The notes: generated from the sequence alone by a model not told the origin. DNA of 64,000 nucleotides from Russula earlei (GCA_025769875.1 JAGFNK010000145.1:1-64000); one strand, 5' to 3'; shown: positions 1-10,759, counted from the stretch's first letter. Numbers and translations are program-made.

Positions 1-904
1 GGGAATATTGGTGTATGAAACGTCTGTAGAAGTTACAAAAGCCTAAGAAGGCTTGCACTTCAGTGATATTGCTAGGAGTTGGCCACTGTGTGATGCCTAT
101 GAGTTTATCTGAGTTCATTGATATGTGTCCTTGGGAAATGTGCATGCCTAGATAGCTGATGGACGTTTGACAGAAAGCACACTTTTCTGGCTTAAGGTAT
201 AAGTTGTGTTCCTGTAGGATTTTAAGGACCTTATGTGTCCATTGATCTAAATCCTGAATGGTGTTTGCAAGGATTAGTATATTGTCTAGATACACCACAA
301 CGTGTCCTGTTGTGATTAGTGGTGCTAAGATGTTGTTCATGAATCATTGAAACATGGCTGGTGCATTACAAAGGCCAAAGGTCATAATAAGTGGTTTGAA
401 GAGGCCTAAGGGTGTTTTAAAGGCTGCAAGGTGTTCATCACCTTGTCGAAGGTGGATGTTGTTATATCCCCATCGTACGTCAAACTTTGTGAAGTACTGT
501 GCCCCTTGTAGCTTGTCAATAAGGTCTGGGATTAATGGTAGGGGGTAGGCATCTTTAATAGTAGCGGCATTAGGTCCTTGGTAGTCTTGTACTGGTCATA
601 GGGCACCACCTTTCTTTTCCACGAAGAAGAATGGACTGGCTACTGGTGCTTTGGAAGGGCGGATAGTCCCTCGTTTGAGGTGTTCATCTAGATACTCTTT
701 CAAGGCCACTAATTCCTTTGGAGTGAGCCTATAGATACCACAGTCCCTATGCGAGGCTTCTGGTTTGAGGTTAATGGCATGATCCCATGGTGCATGAACA
801 GGGAGGCATTGGGAGGCTTGTTCGTCAAATACGCTTTGCCAGATCTTAAATTCAGTTGGGATTAGTTCCTCAAGGGATTGTGTTGGCTGATTATCTTTTG
901 CCAA
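1..904 (-). pseudogene. pol: Element A reverse transcriptase (N-terminal and palm part)
   Basis: The minus-strand frame gives FFFVEKKGGAL, VQDYQGPNAA, FDVRWGYNN, AFKTPLGLFKP, FGLCNAPAMFQ and VVYLDNILIL in order. These are the fingers and palm blocks of a gypsy reverse transcriptase. The catalytic YLDD box reads YLDN: the second aspartate is AAT at 281-283 (+ strand att), so the active site is lost. Two TGA codons (596-598 before PVQDY, 344-346 before FMNN) replace expected arginines. The RNase H part lies beyond the window edge. Confidence 0.9.
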
Positions 905-1046
905 CTTGGTAGATGTTGTACTCTTTGCTTGGATTCGTAATGGGTAACGTTGGAAGGCCTTATGAATGTGTTGGTTGACAAGGGGTTCCTTCTTGTCCAG
1001 TGTGTCCTGAAATATTAGCGCTGCTACATGTTTGAATGATGGTTCT

Positions 1047-1867
1047 TCATCTTCTGGGAAGGTGAGGGCTTTTTTTCAATCCTCCATGTGCACTGTAGGT
1101 CGATGGGACTGTTATGGAGGGTTGTGTCATTACACACGTCGTTGGGCAGTTTTGTAAGGTGATAGTGTCATTAGTCCAATTTATGTCTGGGTTATGGTGT
1201 CGTAGCCAGTCAGTACCCAGGATAATATCATGGTCTCCTATGTTGGTAACAAGGAATTCTGCCTGCTCGTTGTGTGTGCCTCCGGCCACTTTGATTCATA
1301 GCCATTGGATGGTGCTGTATCTGATTAAACCATTAGTGTTTGTGGTGCCATCCACATTCTGCGCTGGTAAGGGTTTTTGTAAGCTGTGAAGGTGGAGATT
1401 ATGTTGGTTCACAAATTGCTCGTGGATGATCATTCCTTCTGCCCCACTGTCTATGAGGGCACTTGCACCAATTTCCTTGCCACTGAGTTTCCCCACAAGT
1501 GTTACTTTCAAGGCTATGGAAGGGGATCTTATATTCTTTGTAAAGACTTTGGGGTAATTGATTTGTATGGGTATAGTGGCAATCTGTACCGTATTCCTTA
1601 GCGGTGCACTAAGGGGTTCTATCAAAAATCCATAGGGGCAGAATGGGGACATGGAATGTTAGCGGTGAGACTTTCTCGCCAAGTTACAAGCGAAGCAATA
1701 GGAACCGGGTCAGTGTCTTTCTGTTCAGGCTGTTCTTCCTGAATGGTAGTGGATTGGACTGCTGTCTGCGAGGATTGTCCGGAGCGGCAGGTACGAGCAG
1801 TGGCTTTCTTAGACCTGCAGTCTTTGGCCATATGATTGGGTTTGCCACAGTAATAGCACAGTTTCAA
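1047..1867 (-). pseudogene. Element A CCHC knuckle and retroviral-type aspartic protease
   Basis: Near 1820-1862 the frame reads CYYCGKPNHMAKDC, a C-x2-C-x4-H-x4-C nucleic-acid-binding knuckle that ends gag. About 150 residues on, ALIDSGAEGMIIH carries the DSG active-site triad of a retropepsin, followed by a flap-like stretch and, in the next ORF, HDIILGTDWLRHHNPDINW, the C-terminal ILG block typical of gypsy proteases. The protease is split across two ORFs (1296-1652 and 1047-1289) by a stop near 1293. It sits between gag (2006-2605) and RT (1-904), as expected. Confidence 0.85.
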
Positions 1868-2005
1868 CTCTGTGCATCGTTGCTTCTCAGCTTTCGTGAG
1901 AGTGTTCCGTGGGGCGTTGTTGTTCCAGCATTGTTCACCTGGTTCCCCTTGGTAGAGGTTGATTTCTACCAGGGCATCTGGGTCGTTAGTGGTTAGACCC
2001 CTTGT

Positions 2006-2605
2006 TCATATAGGTGGTTTTCCTGTATGGAAGGATGGTGACATCCACATGTGATATACTTGATCAAATTCACGTGCCTTCTTGACTAGTGCTGCTAAGG
2101 TGGTAGGCACAGGCGTTATACCCAATATCTTGGTGTGGATACCTTGATTCAGGTTACGGTGAAAAGCAAACATTTTAGTGTTTTCATCTGCTTGTGAGCG
2201 GGTCACATGATGGGACCACTTTTGGTACCATTCATTGAATGGGGTGTTGCCTTGTTGTAGGGAGTGCATTAAGGCATTTGATTCAAGTTGCGCATCTGCT
2301 GGAATGAAGTGATCGGCAAATGCTGTTTTGAAGTCTTGCCAGGAACCATAGTTGATTGGTTGTAAGGCCTGAGCCTTGGTTGTTAGTTCTCGGGCCCATG
2401 TCCCTGCTGGGGTACCAATCTTGAAATGCGTAAGGGCTGCTGCGACCCTCTTCCCTTCATCCAGGAACAAGTCCAGGATGATGTAGTAATAGTTGTCTAA
2501 GATGGCCCAGAAAGTCTCCGCATTCTCTGCTTTGCCATCAAAGGGTTCTGGTGCAGTCCCAATGATATGATTCTGCTGTATCTGGGCAGGAGCTGGTGCT
2601 GCCAT
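2006..2605 (-). pseudogene. gag: Element A gag capsid domain (Retrotrans_gag type)
   Basis: This 199-residue ORF has the fungal gypsy capsid pattern: PEPFDGKAENAETF near residue 18, GTWARE and WQDFKTAFADHFIP in the middle, LQQGNTPFNEWYQKW after it, and a final TTLAALVKKAREFDQVY. It follows a proline/alanine-rich stretch (2606-2833, minus strand) that is joined to it in frame through a TGA, so the capsid is the C-terminal part of a much longer gag-like polyprotein. The knuckle lies 140 bp downstream. Confidence 0.85.
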
Positions 2606-3397
2606 TGGAGCAGGTCAGATGGGAGGTGGAGGTGCAACAGGGGCTGGTGGTATGGGAGGTACCGGTGGTGCTGCTTGTGCAGGGGCTACTGGTGGTGTTG
2701 GTGGAGCCGGTGGTGCAGGCAAGGCTGGTCCTGCCAGAGCTCTGACTGGAGGTAAAAGAGTTCGGGTTGTCCATGTAGGAGATGGAGGTGGTGGCAGGGG
2801 CACCACTACCGTGCGCTGTCCTACAGTTACAGGAGTTGGAAGGTGACCTGGTTCAGGGGAGTCAAATCCTCCTGGTACTCTAGATGGACCCAGTGTTGGA
2901 GTATTCCCTCATGCAGGTGTGAGGGCTCTGGTAACCTGTGATAGAACCCTTGATGCAGTTTCTACTGTAGCTTCAAGGGTGCGTGTGACTTCCACTTGTT
3001 CTGCTTCTTCTTGAGCAGTCGAGAAATCAACAGGCTTGTGGTTTCAATATGTGAATAGCTCTAAATTTCTACTCCAGTGAACTGTTCAACCTTGGAATAT
3101 CACAGTTCTGGTGAGGAGGTCAAGGTTGTGAAGGAAGGCGATTTCGGGAATGAGAGTTCGAAGAGTTTCTGGGGTGAGTTCAGTGTCTTCCTTGTCCCAG
3201 TCTTTTCTTGCATCTATGGTCCACGAGTCGTAAAGGGTATCATACTGCGTGACCGCTCAGTCCCTACAGAAGCTGCTGTAGTATTCTCCAGTGATGTTAT
3301 AGTTGACGTTGCGGAAGAAGACAGGAATTTGTAGTTGTTCACTTTCTGTAAGGGGTCTTCAAGACACCTCTTCTTCCAGGCTTTGGCTCATTCACTA
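2606..3397 (-). pseudogene. Element A linker: acidic stretch and Pro/Ala-rich spacer
   Basis: The minus-strand frame between the CCHH repeats and the capsid can be followed through several TGA codons as SQSLEEEV, PVFFRNVNYNITGEYYSSF, then ARKDWDKEDTELTPETLRTL, and ends in a low-complexity PAPPTPPVAPAQ-type stretch (2615-2806). All stops noted in it (for example inside FCRD-stop-AVTQ and before PAPMAAPAPAQ) are TGA where arginine would fit. Its antisense reads as a glycine-rich ORF, which is a shadow. Function unknown; it probably spaces the N-terminal domains from the capsid. Confidence 0.55.
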
Positions 3398-4106
3398 ATG
3401 GTGCCAGTCCTGGTGCCATGGACAATATGGGTCCCTACAGAAGTAGGGGTGCTCTAGGGAGTGGCAGTGTTCTTCTGGTGTGCAATAGTAGATATGCCCA
3501 ATGAAGCATATAGGTTTGTAAAGGTTCTCCCCCTTTACAACCTCTGTGTACATTGCTGGACAAATGGTGGGCTATTAGTCCCAAGACTTGTGCCAGACAT
3601 GGGTGTAATGCCAATCCTTGTGCCAGTAGCAGTAGGGATCCTTGCAATAAAATGATAATTCAAAAAGGTGTTGATCCTTTCTCGTGAGGTAGAAGATGCG
3701 TTTCCTGTGGTCGTGTGGTTTGTAGAGGCCTTCGCCTTTCACTACTTCTGTGTAAGTGGCTACTGGGATCCTATAGGGGAACAACAGTCCAGTGAGTTGC
3801 GTCCCAGGGGTACATGACGGCGTAGGCTGGGAGTTATGTGGGGATGCCCCTTTGTCAAGACTGAAGGTTTTGGGCAATGCAGAAATACTCTTCAGTAATG
3901 CCAGAGTAGGTTATGGCTACGCGGCCTTTCCAGAGAAAACCTTCAAAGTCTAAAGGGTGTGGAGCGAATTGACTGATTTCTTCTATGGGATGGTCTATGC
4001 AAACAAAGGCTTGTGTCCGCACATGCCACAGTTCCTTGCAATGATTCTTGAAGTCTAGTAACTCCCTACGCACCATAAACCAACTATGGACCCTGGGGGG
4101 ACTCAT
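3398..4106 (-). pseudogene. Element A upstream ORF with two EVVKGE / C-x4-C-x2-H-x3-H repeats
   Basis: Two related blocks follow one another. The first (about 3600-3770) has YTEVVKGEGLYKP, then IFYLTRKDQH, then FYCKDPYCYWHKDWH. The second (about 3398-3560) has YTEVVKGENLYKP, IYYCTPEEH and YFCRDPYCPWHQDWH. Each ends in C-x4-C-x2-H-x3-H, which could bind one zinc. A related single block opens the gag of element G2 (near 43719-43790 plus 43090-43150: YAEVVKGENLYRP, KVYYMTLDEQH), so this belongs to these retroelements, not to the host. The upstream part (3855-4106) reads RRELLDFKNHCKELWHVRTQ and is not recognised. Stops separate the pieces. No function is assigned. Confidence 0.6.
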
Positions 4107-4469
4107 TACTACTTGAGTGTTCTACTAAGGGAGTAGAAAAAGGGGTTAATCGACCACTAGTATAGGGAAGTGGAACTGGGATAACAGGGGGAGTTAATGG
4201 TAACGGGCAATCTACACAGGAGCTTGAAACTGCAGACGCAGAGCAGCAGCCTCTTCATCTGTGAGAGGGTGCCAGAGTGGTTGGTGCGGGAGATGTCTAT
4301 CTCCTGGAGTCCACAGGTTTATACCTGGTGGCGTGGGGGGTGTGTTGGGTCGGTGGCCGCAGTGACACACTTCTTGGAGGCAGAGACAGACTCCTGGGCA
4401 AGTCGGAGTGGGGGACCAACGGGTGATGATGCTACTAGGCTGAGTTCGCCTTGTCATGGGGGAGAGGGG

Positions 4470-5198
4470 TCAACTGATAGTCGAAAGTTGTTCTGGGATG
4501 GGGGGGCCAGTGTAGACTGCAGGAGGAGGAGAATATAGACCTGCAGGGTTGACAAGATTCTGTGGGGCATTGATGATGCCGTGGGTCCACATTGCTTCAA
4601 TCCAATTGTAACTGTACCTCCTTCCCTCCATGTAGGCCAGCTGGAGGGTAGCTTGTCCTCCTTGCGTGGATCTGTTAAGGCGAAGGTAGTTGCACTGCAC
4701 CGCAATATGCTTGTGTGTGAGGGTAAAAAGGGTCAGGTAGTACGAGGCCTGTCCTTCGAGTAATTCTTGGATGAGGGCGTAGTGTTGTGGGAGAATTACT
4801 TCAGTCCACAATTTCTTGTTGCTGTCAGTGAGGGTGAGAATGCTAGTGGGGTGCCCTTCGAAGTCTCTTGAGTTCAAAAGGTACCAGAATAGTAGTTGAC
4901 ATTGAGCCGGTTCGACCAGGTGGGTCAGGGTGTCAATGAAGAGGTTGTATTGCACCTGGTTCAGGATTTGACCAAAAGGTAGGAGGCCTACTAGGTCTCG
5001 GAGGACGTCAGCATTGTGTGACCACATGTCGATGTGTTGGCGGTCATAGATGTTGACAATGGAAATGGGGGGAAAGTAGATGTCTCGAAGAGGTGGGAGA
5101 TGGTTGAAAATGAGCTCCCTCTGGTGAAGGATGGCATCGTCTTCCAAGTTGTACTCCAAGTCGCTCAGGTTGGGGGAAACTGTGAATCTCAGAGGCAC
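4470..5198 (-). pseudogene. Element A upstream ORF, unrecognised 242-residue domain
   Basis: This is an open minus-strand frame of about 242 codons, the longest in the 5' region of element A. It has a globular, leucine-rich composition (VLRDLVGLLPFGQILNQ, LFWYLLNSRDFEG, LWTEVILPQHYALIQELLEG) with no motif I recognise. It ends in a Pro/Tyr-rich tail (SPPPAVYTGPPIPEQ). It begins without a clear ATG, and the frame upstream is closed by TAG, so it is probably the downstream part of a longer frameshifted ORF with 5269-6157. It lies between the 5' LTR and gag, where most gypsy elements have only a short leader. Confidence 0.5.
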
Positions 5199-5268
5199 TG
5201 CAGAAAAAGTTTCGATTCTCTTGATCTAGTGTCACAAGGGTAGTTTGTACTTTTTTAAGAACTGTGCA

Positions 5269-6157
5269 CTAGGTGGCTATATTGATGATGCTCAGATGAA
5301 GGGGGTCCAGAGTAAGCAAGGGATTCAAAGGGAGATGTGGGAGGAAGCAAAAGCGAGACAAGGTGGGGTAAAGACGGAGGTTGTCTTGGGAGTTCGAGAA
5401 GCTGTTCTCCAATGATATATACCCTCCCTCAGCTACCCTTAAGTAAGCATATGAGTAATAGACTCTGCCATCAAGGAAGTTGTGAATGGAAGTGAGGAGG
5501 AAAGACCCCTGGTACGCAAATTGGTGCATGGGGGGCAGTGTCTCCAAATGGCAATGTATAGATGAGTTAAACAAGTAATGGAGGTGAACAAAAGGGAAGT
5601 CTATGTCCGGAGGGTGTATTCCTACAGAACTACACACCTCAAAGCTTGCTAGACTAAATTGTTTGACGAGGTCGCGGTTGGTAGGCAGTATGGGCAGTTT
5701 TGGCCCAGAATGGAGAAACAAAGGTGTCGGTGGATGGTCGCTGGAGCAAGTGACCTATAGTAGGGATGGAAGAGAGGGCGTCACGTTGTCCTGCTTCCTC
5801 CAAAGGGCACCAGTGCTCTACTTCGTTCTGCCGGACTTGGTAAACTTGAAACTGATGGGGGTGAAAGGTGTACTGGGCACAGTCCGGAGGATCAAAGAAG
5901 CCACATGGAACTGGGGGAAGGTTTTCTTGGTCGTCAGAGGGGTTATCCTCTGTATAAGTCCCTGGAAGGGGAAGAGCTGCAATGGGGGGAAGTCCAGGTG
6001 GCGGAGACAGGTCCAGAGCAAGGGGAAATGATTGGGGAAGGGAAAGTAGTTGGATGTCAGGAGTGTGAGGCTCTGGAGACCCAGTAGTTGGAATGTTGTC
6101 AGACACTTGATGAGTCGACTGGTCAGCACAGGTTGGTAGAGACTGTCCAGATGTCAA
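5269..6157 (-). pseudogene. Element A first ORF after the 5' LTR, split by a frameshift
   Basis: Two overlapping frames form one product. Residues from 6157 to 5654 are proline-rich (LPLALDLSPPPGLPP-like), then NEVEHWCPLEEAGQRDALSS and VSPFWAKT. The second frame (5721-5269) repeats that last block as LHSGPKLPILPTNRD and goes on to DGRVYYSYAYLRVAEGGYISLENSF, which shows a frameshift near 5690. The first ATG lies at the inner edge of the LTR, so there is almost no leader. No family is recognised. Confidence 0.5.
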
Positions 6158-7103
6158 GACTCACTGTTGAACTATCCAGTTCAAGAGTGAGGGGTAAGTT
6201 CAGAGACGAGTCGGTAGACATCCAAGATGGCGTGGGCAAGAAGTAGAGTCCAAAGCAGTAACGAGTACCAGAGAGGTATAGTTACTGGAAGAGTCAAGCA
6301 GGTACACAGGGAAGAAGCCAGAATGGTCACAAGGGCACAGTCCTTAAAGGAGTATCCCAGGGATAGAGAGTGCCATAAACAAATGGACAGTCTGAAGACT
6401 GTCCATTACTTTATTGAGCGCTTATATACTACAAGAGAACTGCTAAATAGGGAACAAGTCATAACCTTGTTATCAAGCACAATAGATGGATGATTAAGAA
6501 GTCAGGGTATGCTTACTGAGCATGCTCAGTCATGCTCAGTAAGCTGCTGAGTAAGAGGGCTTCTAATGATGAGTAAGAGCCTCTATTGTCCACGTGTTCA
6601 CTGCTTTAGTACACATGCAAAGCACCTGATTCATTTGCTGTTAGTTAGTTTAGGGCCGGTCATTTGGGGACTTGTAGTTTGGTTCCAGGAATAGAGTCGT
6701 CTATAAGGCCCTTTATATAGTTCTATTAGGGTCTTTAGAGTCGACCCTAATACTTCTATTAAGGTCCTTAGTATTGCTTTATAGTTTGTTCTATAGTTAT
6801 TAGAGTTAGTCTAATAACGCATTGTAGGGTCTTTAGTATTGTGTTAGTGCCTATTGTAGGGCATTTAGAGTCGTCCTAAAGGGTCCTTAGGGAGGCTATA
6901 ATACTGTCCTTTATTGCTAAAAGGGTTGCCATTGAGTGGGGCTTGCTGTATGTCAATTGTGCCGAGAATCACTCGTGTGACAATGCGCACGCGATATTGT
7001 GGACACCTCTACTCACCCCTTTTGTCTGTGAGACCATAGGGACTGGGTTTCCTCTCATAAGGAAGGGTCCTTCAAGGCCCTTTCTGGAGAATGGTTCATG
7101 ACA
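6152..7103 (-). repeat. 5' LTR of element A (952 bp, family A)
   Basis: Read on the minus strand it starts TGTCATGAACC and ends GAGTCTTGACA, giving TG..CA ends. Solo copies at 30096-31057 and 33160-34120 fix both boundaries. The minus strand has TATATAAGCGCTCAATAAAG followed by a perfect hairpin at 6385-6404 (GGACAGTC, loop, GACTGTCC). This sets the direction of transcription and makes this the 5' LTR of the element lying to its left. The flanks differ (CCAGA inside, CTTAC outside), as they should for one LTR of a full element. Confidence 0.92.
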
Positions 7104-8523
7104 CTTACCTTGTGCTCAATTCCCAATCATCTGATGATCTTAAATAAAGCCTGGCCAAGCCATTCACCATTATGCACATTGTTGAGCCACATGAAACCAA
7201 TTAGGGCACTCTTGAGTTCCCATTTTCCAGGTGTCAACTCTTCAATCCAGTGTGCTGTGACAGCAAAATATCCATCTGCATTTCCTGCCTGCCACGCGTC
7301 ACATGTTAAACTGACTTCGCCTTGAACGTTTGGACCCTGGGAAATGACGAGAAAAGAAAGAAAAATGAAGGGAACACATACATTGAGTTGGGTTTTCAAT
7401 GTCGTAAGGTGAATCTTGAACATGTGCATGATTTCCACCCACACTGCCTTGTGACCTGGAATCTCAACACCATTTGTTGTGTGAGAAGCAATGTCAATCA
7501 ACTCCTTGAACTTGGGATATTCAAGGGCATAGATTGGCTGTGAAATTAGGCAATGAAACAGGAGATTAAGTTGTAAGAATGGACTCCTTACCTGATCCGT
7601 AGCCACAAGCCATTCCACCACTACTTGATGGAAGAGCTTGTCCAAGTAGGGGATGACCCACTCAGAGAGCTTCTCCTGACTAAGATCACGATCCAAAGTA
7701 TGTGTTACCTCCTCCACAGCAGCCTTCTGCTTCTTGATGTCTCCAGGAAGTTTTGACAAGAAGCTGGCACCCTTTGCCCAGTTGCAATACTTGCCCTAAA
7801 TGGGGGGAAGGATCAGATCAGAAATTGAAAACAAAAAAACATTACGCACTGCATGGCATGCCTCCAAATGGCATCGCAAAGTTGTGACTTCATCAACAAT
7901 ACTCTTATTGCCCCTGGACATAATATCAGTATACATGACAAAATGTCAATGCACAAACTCACTGGCATATTTTGCACACACAATACCATTTTGACTTCCC
8001 ATTGACTTCTTTGACAACAGCCATTTGAAAGAAATTATCCACATCTTGATGCTTATCTTCACATGTGGATGAACTGTCATTGACTGGCTGGACATCCACA
8101 TCCATGAGTAACCCATCCACGTTGATGGCCTGTGGATTTCCAAGGGTCACACTTTTCTTCTTACCTGAAAGAACATCAGAAAAGTAGTCAATGAACATCA
8201 TCATTCAGAAAAACTATACCCTTGTCATGTAGATCCCCCTCAGTATCTGTCATGTCAACGTCATCAACTGTAGCTGATATCGCACATATTCTCTTTGCCT
8301 GTGATGTGTTGTTGTGGCATACTTCTTTTTGACTGAAAAGAATACAACAAATTGAGAAGGTATGCTCAGGACACAAAGATGAGTTAGATGACATACATTG
8401 TGCTGGCTGATTGACAATTCCATTGTCACCATCTCTGTTGTTGTCAGCAACAGAAGTGATGTTACGCTTGTTTGGTGGAGTTGGCACTGCACTAGCTGAG
8501 GGTGCATTTGGGTCACCACCCAC
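7104..8523 (-). pseudogene. hAT transposase with BED zinc finger, N-terminal half
   Basis: Spliced on the minus strand it reads: acidic N-terminus (8523-8188), VNGKSKWYCVCKICQ and LRCHLEACHA forming a C-x2-C..H-x-H BED-like finger, YCNWAKGASFLSKLPGD, then PIYALEYPKFKELIDIASHT, and SLTCDAWQAGNADGYFAVTAHWIE, which is the first catalytic-aspartate block of hAT transposases. Short introns fit well: 7914-7962, 7796-7849, 7538-7591 and 7337-7381 (45-54 bp, GT..AG). The frame ends where element A is inserted at 7103/7104, so the remaining catalytic residues and the C-terminal dimerisation domain are missing here. Confidence 0.85.
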
Positions 8524-8690
8524 CGTTGAAGAAATAGGCAGGTCATTCTTGTCAGCTTGTCAGGAGTGGAAATCCAGGACAGCTTTGCACTGGAAGGAAA
8601 GTTGAGGTGTCTCACTGTTGGCAGTGTCCTTGAGCTTTGCTGTGGGGTTGAGTGTTTGTACTGGGCAAGGTACATCCACTCATCTAATAA

Positions 8691-9149
8691 TCACTCAATA
8701 TAGATAACAAATGATGAATCAGGTATGCACTGGAGGTGTTTAAGCTCTGCTATAAGACATTCCAGTTTGAGCTCAACAAGATCCAGGGGAAAATTGGTCC
8801 AGTTGATCTTCAAAAGGTAAGATACCACAAGACCCTTTCTGAGTTTTCCCTGGTGAATATGGTGAAGGTGGCCACCAGGATCACAACAATCCTCCCCAAA
8901 CAATGCATCAAACTGGCGGTTGAAGGTTTCATGCAGCAGAACATCACCTTCCTTTGTATTTATAACAGACCATATTTTATCATCTTTTGATCCTCTGGGT
9001 ACAGCATCTGACAAAGAGCTAGAGAGAGAGCTGATATCCTTGACAAGTTGTTTGACTGTGTCAGGAGTGGACATTTTGGATGAAGAAGGGGGAGGAGCAC
9101 AAGTTGACGATGCAAAGATGAGCATTGGGCACATTGACATATAGGCCAC
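8691..9149 (-). other. Open frame in the 5' leader of the hAT element
   Basis: A 152-codon minus-strand frame lies between the hAT terminus and the transposase exons. It contains VKQLVKDISSLSSSLSDAV and DLVELKLECLIAELKHLQ. The first part is repeated at 58300-58480, in another copy of the same transposon. It may encode an N-terminal exon or may be untranslated leader. No domain is recognised. Confidence 0.35.
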
Positions 9150-9323
9150 AATGACTTACATTGTACATGTACTTGAGCAAAAAGGAAGGTTGAGAGGGAA
9201 GTGCAGATATGACAATGAAAAATGATGCAGATACAAAGATGACAAATGACAGGGAACAACAGTGTGTCCATGCAAAGTTGATAAATTAAAGTTTGATGAT
9301 TACCCCAAAAAAAAGGTCAAAGC

Positions 9324-9708
9324 TGTTGCACAGCATAGAGCACAGCTAACAGGCCAAGCAACCCACCTTAGAGGTTGTGCTAATGCTCAAGTGATATTGG
9401 GGTGTAGAGCGATATGTATACTTGTCTACATGTATGGTATTTATACCTCTATGACACAGGGCTGTTCCTAAGTCCAAAAGAGGTGACTACAGGTGTCCAC
9501 TATATCGCGCACTCAGTGATGCGTGATGTGGAAACATTCTAGATGCAGCATAAGGCTGCATCTTGTGATAGATAGTGTAGTATGCATAACCCTTTTGCCA
9601 TAAGCACATATGCTAAAGTTCTGTCTAACATGTAACATCTATGAGCGGATCTTGAACCTTGTATGAAGGTCTTCACCTTCTTTGATCCGTTCAGGTTCTG
9701 GTTCAACA
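9324..9708 (-). repeat. Solo LTR J1 (385 bp) with AAAGC duplication
   Basis: It begins TGTTGCACAGC and ends GGTTCAACA on the plus strand. AAAGC is present at both 9319-9323 and 9709-9713. It interrupts the subterminal repeat of the hAT element, whose sequence reads on across it. Full-length sister at 62349-62733; truncated sister at 44478-44757. The strand is set from the hairpin with arms AGATGCAGC/GCTGCATCT and loop CTTAT read on the minus strand. Confidence 0.93.
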
Positions 9709-9861
9709 AAAGCCATGGCTTGATGGCCTGGCTTTGGCTTTTCAAATCATAGGCTGGGCCAAAGCTGTCACAAAGCCATCACTTTGGCCCAGCTCAGCCT
9801 GGCCTATTTCGGCCTGGCTTGGCCCGGCTCATGGCCTGAAGCCAGGTCAGGCACAACCCTA

Positions 9862-10396
9862 TACATGCACAATACTGAGTGCCTTGCTTAATCTTATCTA
9901 GCAATTCCCACACACATATGCTGCATGCACATTTGGACACTGCACGCCTACACATTGCACACTCAAACAAGTATATTACAGCAGTCTAATAATCTAACAC
10001 ACTCTCATCTCCCCACTCTCTCTTCATCATAGATTGGTGTGTGGAGTGGTTATCTTTCTGATTCCAAGGTCTTATCAAACATCTTTCCTATGTTTTATTT
10101 AGATCTCCCCCCCTTGGGCTCTGATTTGCACCCTGCTGATGTCAATAGCATGACAGGCTTTGATTCAAACACACACTGTACCCCACTGGTAGATTCCCTT
10201 TTGGGGGTCTGGGGTAGCATGATCTCACATGGTCACCTTCTCAGCTCCCATCCTGTTCGTTAACTCATGCACACAGCTGAATGGCGAACCAAGTCCGTCT
10301 CCCCCTTGTTCTTGCCATGAAGATGGACTTTGGGCGATCACACCATGCTGTGACAATAGAGATGTTATTTCCAATGTGAAACTTTGCATTCCTATA
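9862..10396. other. No gene seen
   Basis: AT-rich sequence without a supported ORF, repeat boundary or RNA gene. Short frames here show no family motif. Confidence 0.4.
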
Positions 10397-10759
10397 TTAA
10401 GATATATATATTCCTGCTATACCCTTATACTCCTTCAGTAACACCAACTTTTGTTCACTCTCCTCTGTCGGACCCTTGTTGTGGACCTTCTGCATGTTCT
10501 TCTCCATGTTGCTGAAGGCTTTGTGATGCCCTTTAAATGTCTTCTTCACCTTCGGGGGCACCTTAGCACCATCACTGGGTGGCGGTCCGGTCATCATAAC
10601 ATCAAAGTCCATCTGATGAAGTTGCCTGAACATCTGAACAGATATTGAATCCATGGTCTCAGGTTTTCGAAACGGATTTAACCCCCACTCATCAAAATGA
10701 GTTCTGCGAGGTAACGTCAATTTCAGGGGAGAAACAGGACTGAAGAGGTTGGCGTACAC
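10397..10759 (-). CDS. Hypothetical protein fragment, 120 codons
   Basis: The frame reads HFDEWGLNPFRKPETMDS, then QMFRQLHQMDFDVMMTGPPPSDGAK, followed by a lysine-rich tail (KVPPKVKKTFKGHHKAF, MEKNMQKVHNKGP). The composition is protein-like rather than random, but I recognise no family. The plus-strand frames over the same bases are shadows. It may be part of a decayed transposon gene, given the surroundings. Confidence 0.3.
   Translation of the reverse strand: MYANLFSPVSPLKLTLPRRTHFDEWGLNPFRKPETMDSISVQMFRQLHQMDFDVMMTGPPPSDGAKVPPKVKKTFKGHHKAFSNMEKNMQKVHNKGPTEESEQKLVLLKEYKGIAGIYIS

Larger units (their letters stand above)
1..7103 (-). mobile_element. Ty3/gypsy LTR retrotransposon A, 5' part, runs off the window
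   Basis: Read on the minus strand the order is 5' LTR (7103-6152), a 3.5-kb region of unusual ORFs, gag capsid, CCHC knuckle, aspartic protease and reverse transcriptase, which runs off at position 1. This is the Ty3/gypsy order; RNase H, integrase and 3' LTR must lie left of the window. The element sits inside a hAT transposase whose reading resumes at 7104. The likely target duplication is CTTAC at 7104-7108, but its partner is outside the window. Frames are broken mainly by TGA where arginine is expected (for example 344-346 and 596-598), so this copy is dead. Confidence 0.9.
7104..9861 (-). mobile_element. hAT transposon, 5' part, cut by element A and holding solo LTR J1
   Basis: The right end is CCCTA at 9857-9861, the minus-strand TAGGG terminus. 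The next 150 bp on the minus strand (GTGCC, ATGAGCCGGGCC and AGGCCGAAATAGGCC) match the start of the 1.24-kb elements at 36220 and 47269, which have 8-bp target duplications. This identifies the superfamily and shows those shorter elements derive from this type. Inward lie a repeated leader (about 9000-9320, again at 58316-58580) and a BED-type transposase. The 3' half is lost to the left beyond element A. Confidence 0.85.

Noticed and set aside
2619..2846. Glycine-rich plus-strand ORF
   Set aside because: It is the antisense of the Pro/Ala-rich linker of element A. The same effect gives cysteine- and tryptophan-rich shadow frames at 23786-24016 and 42257-42595.
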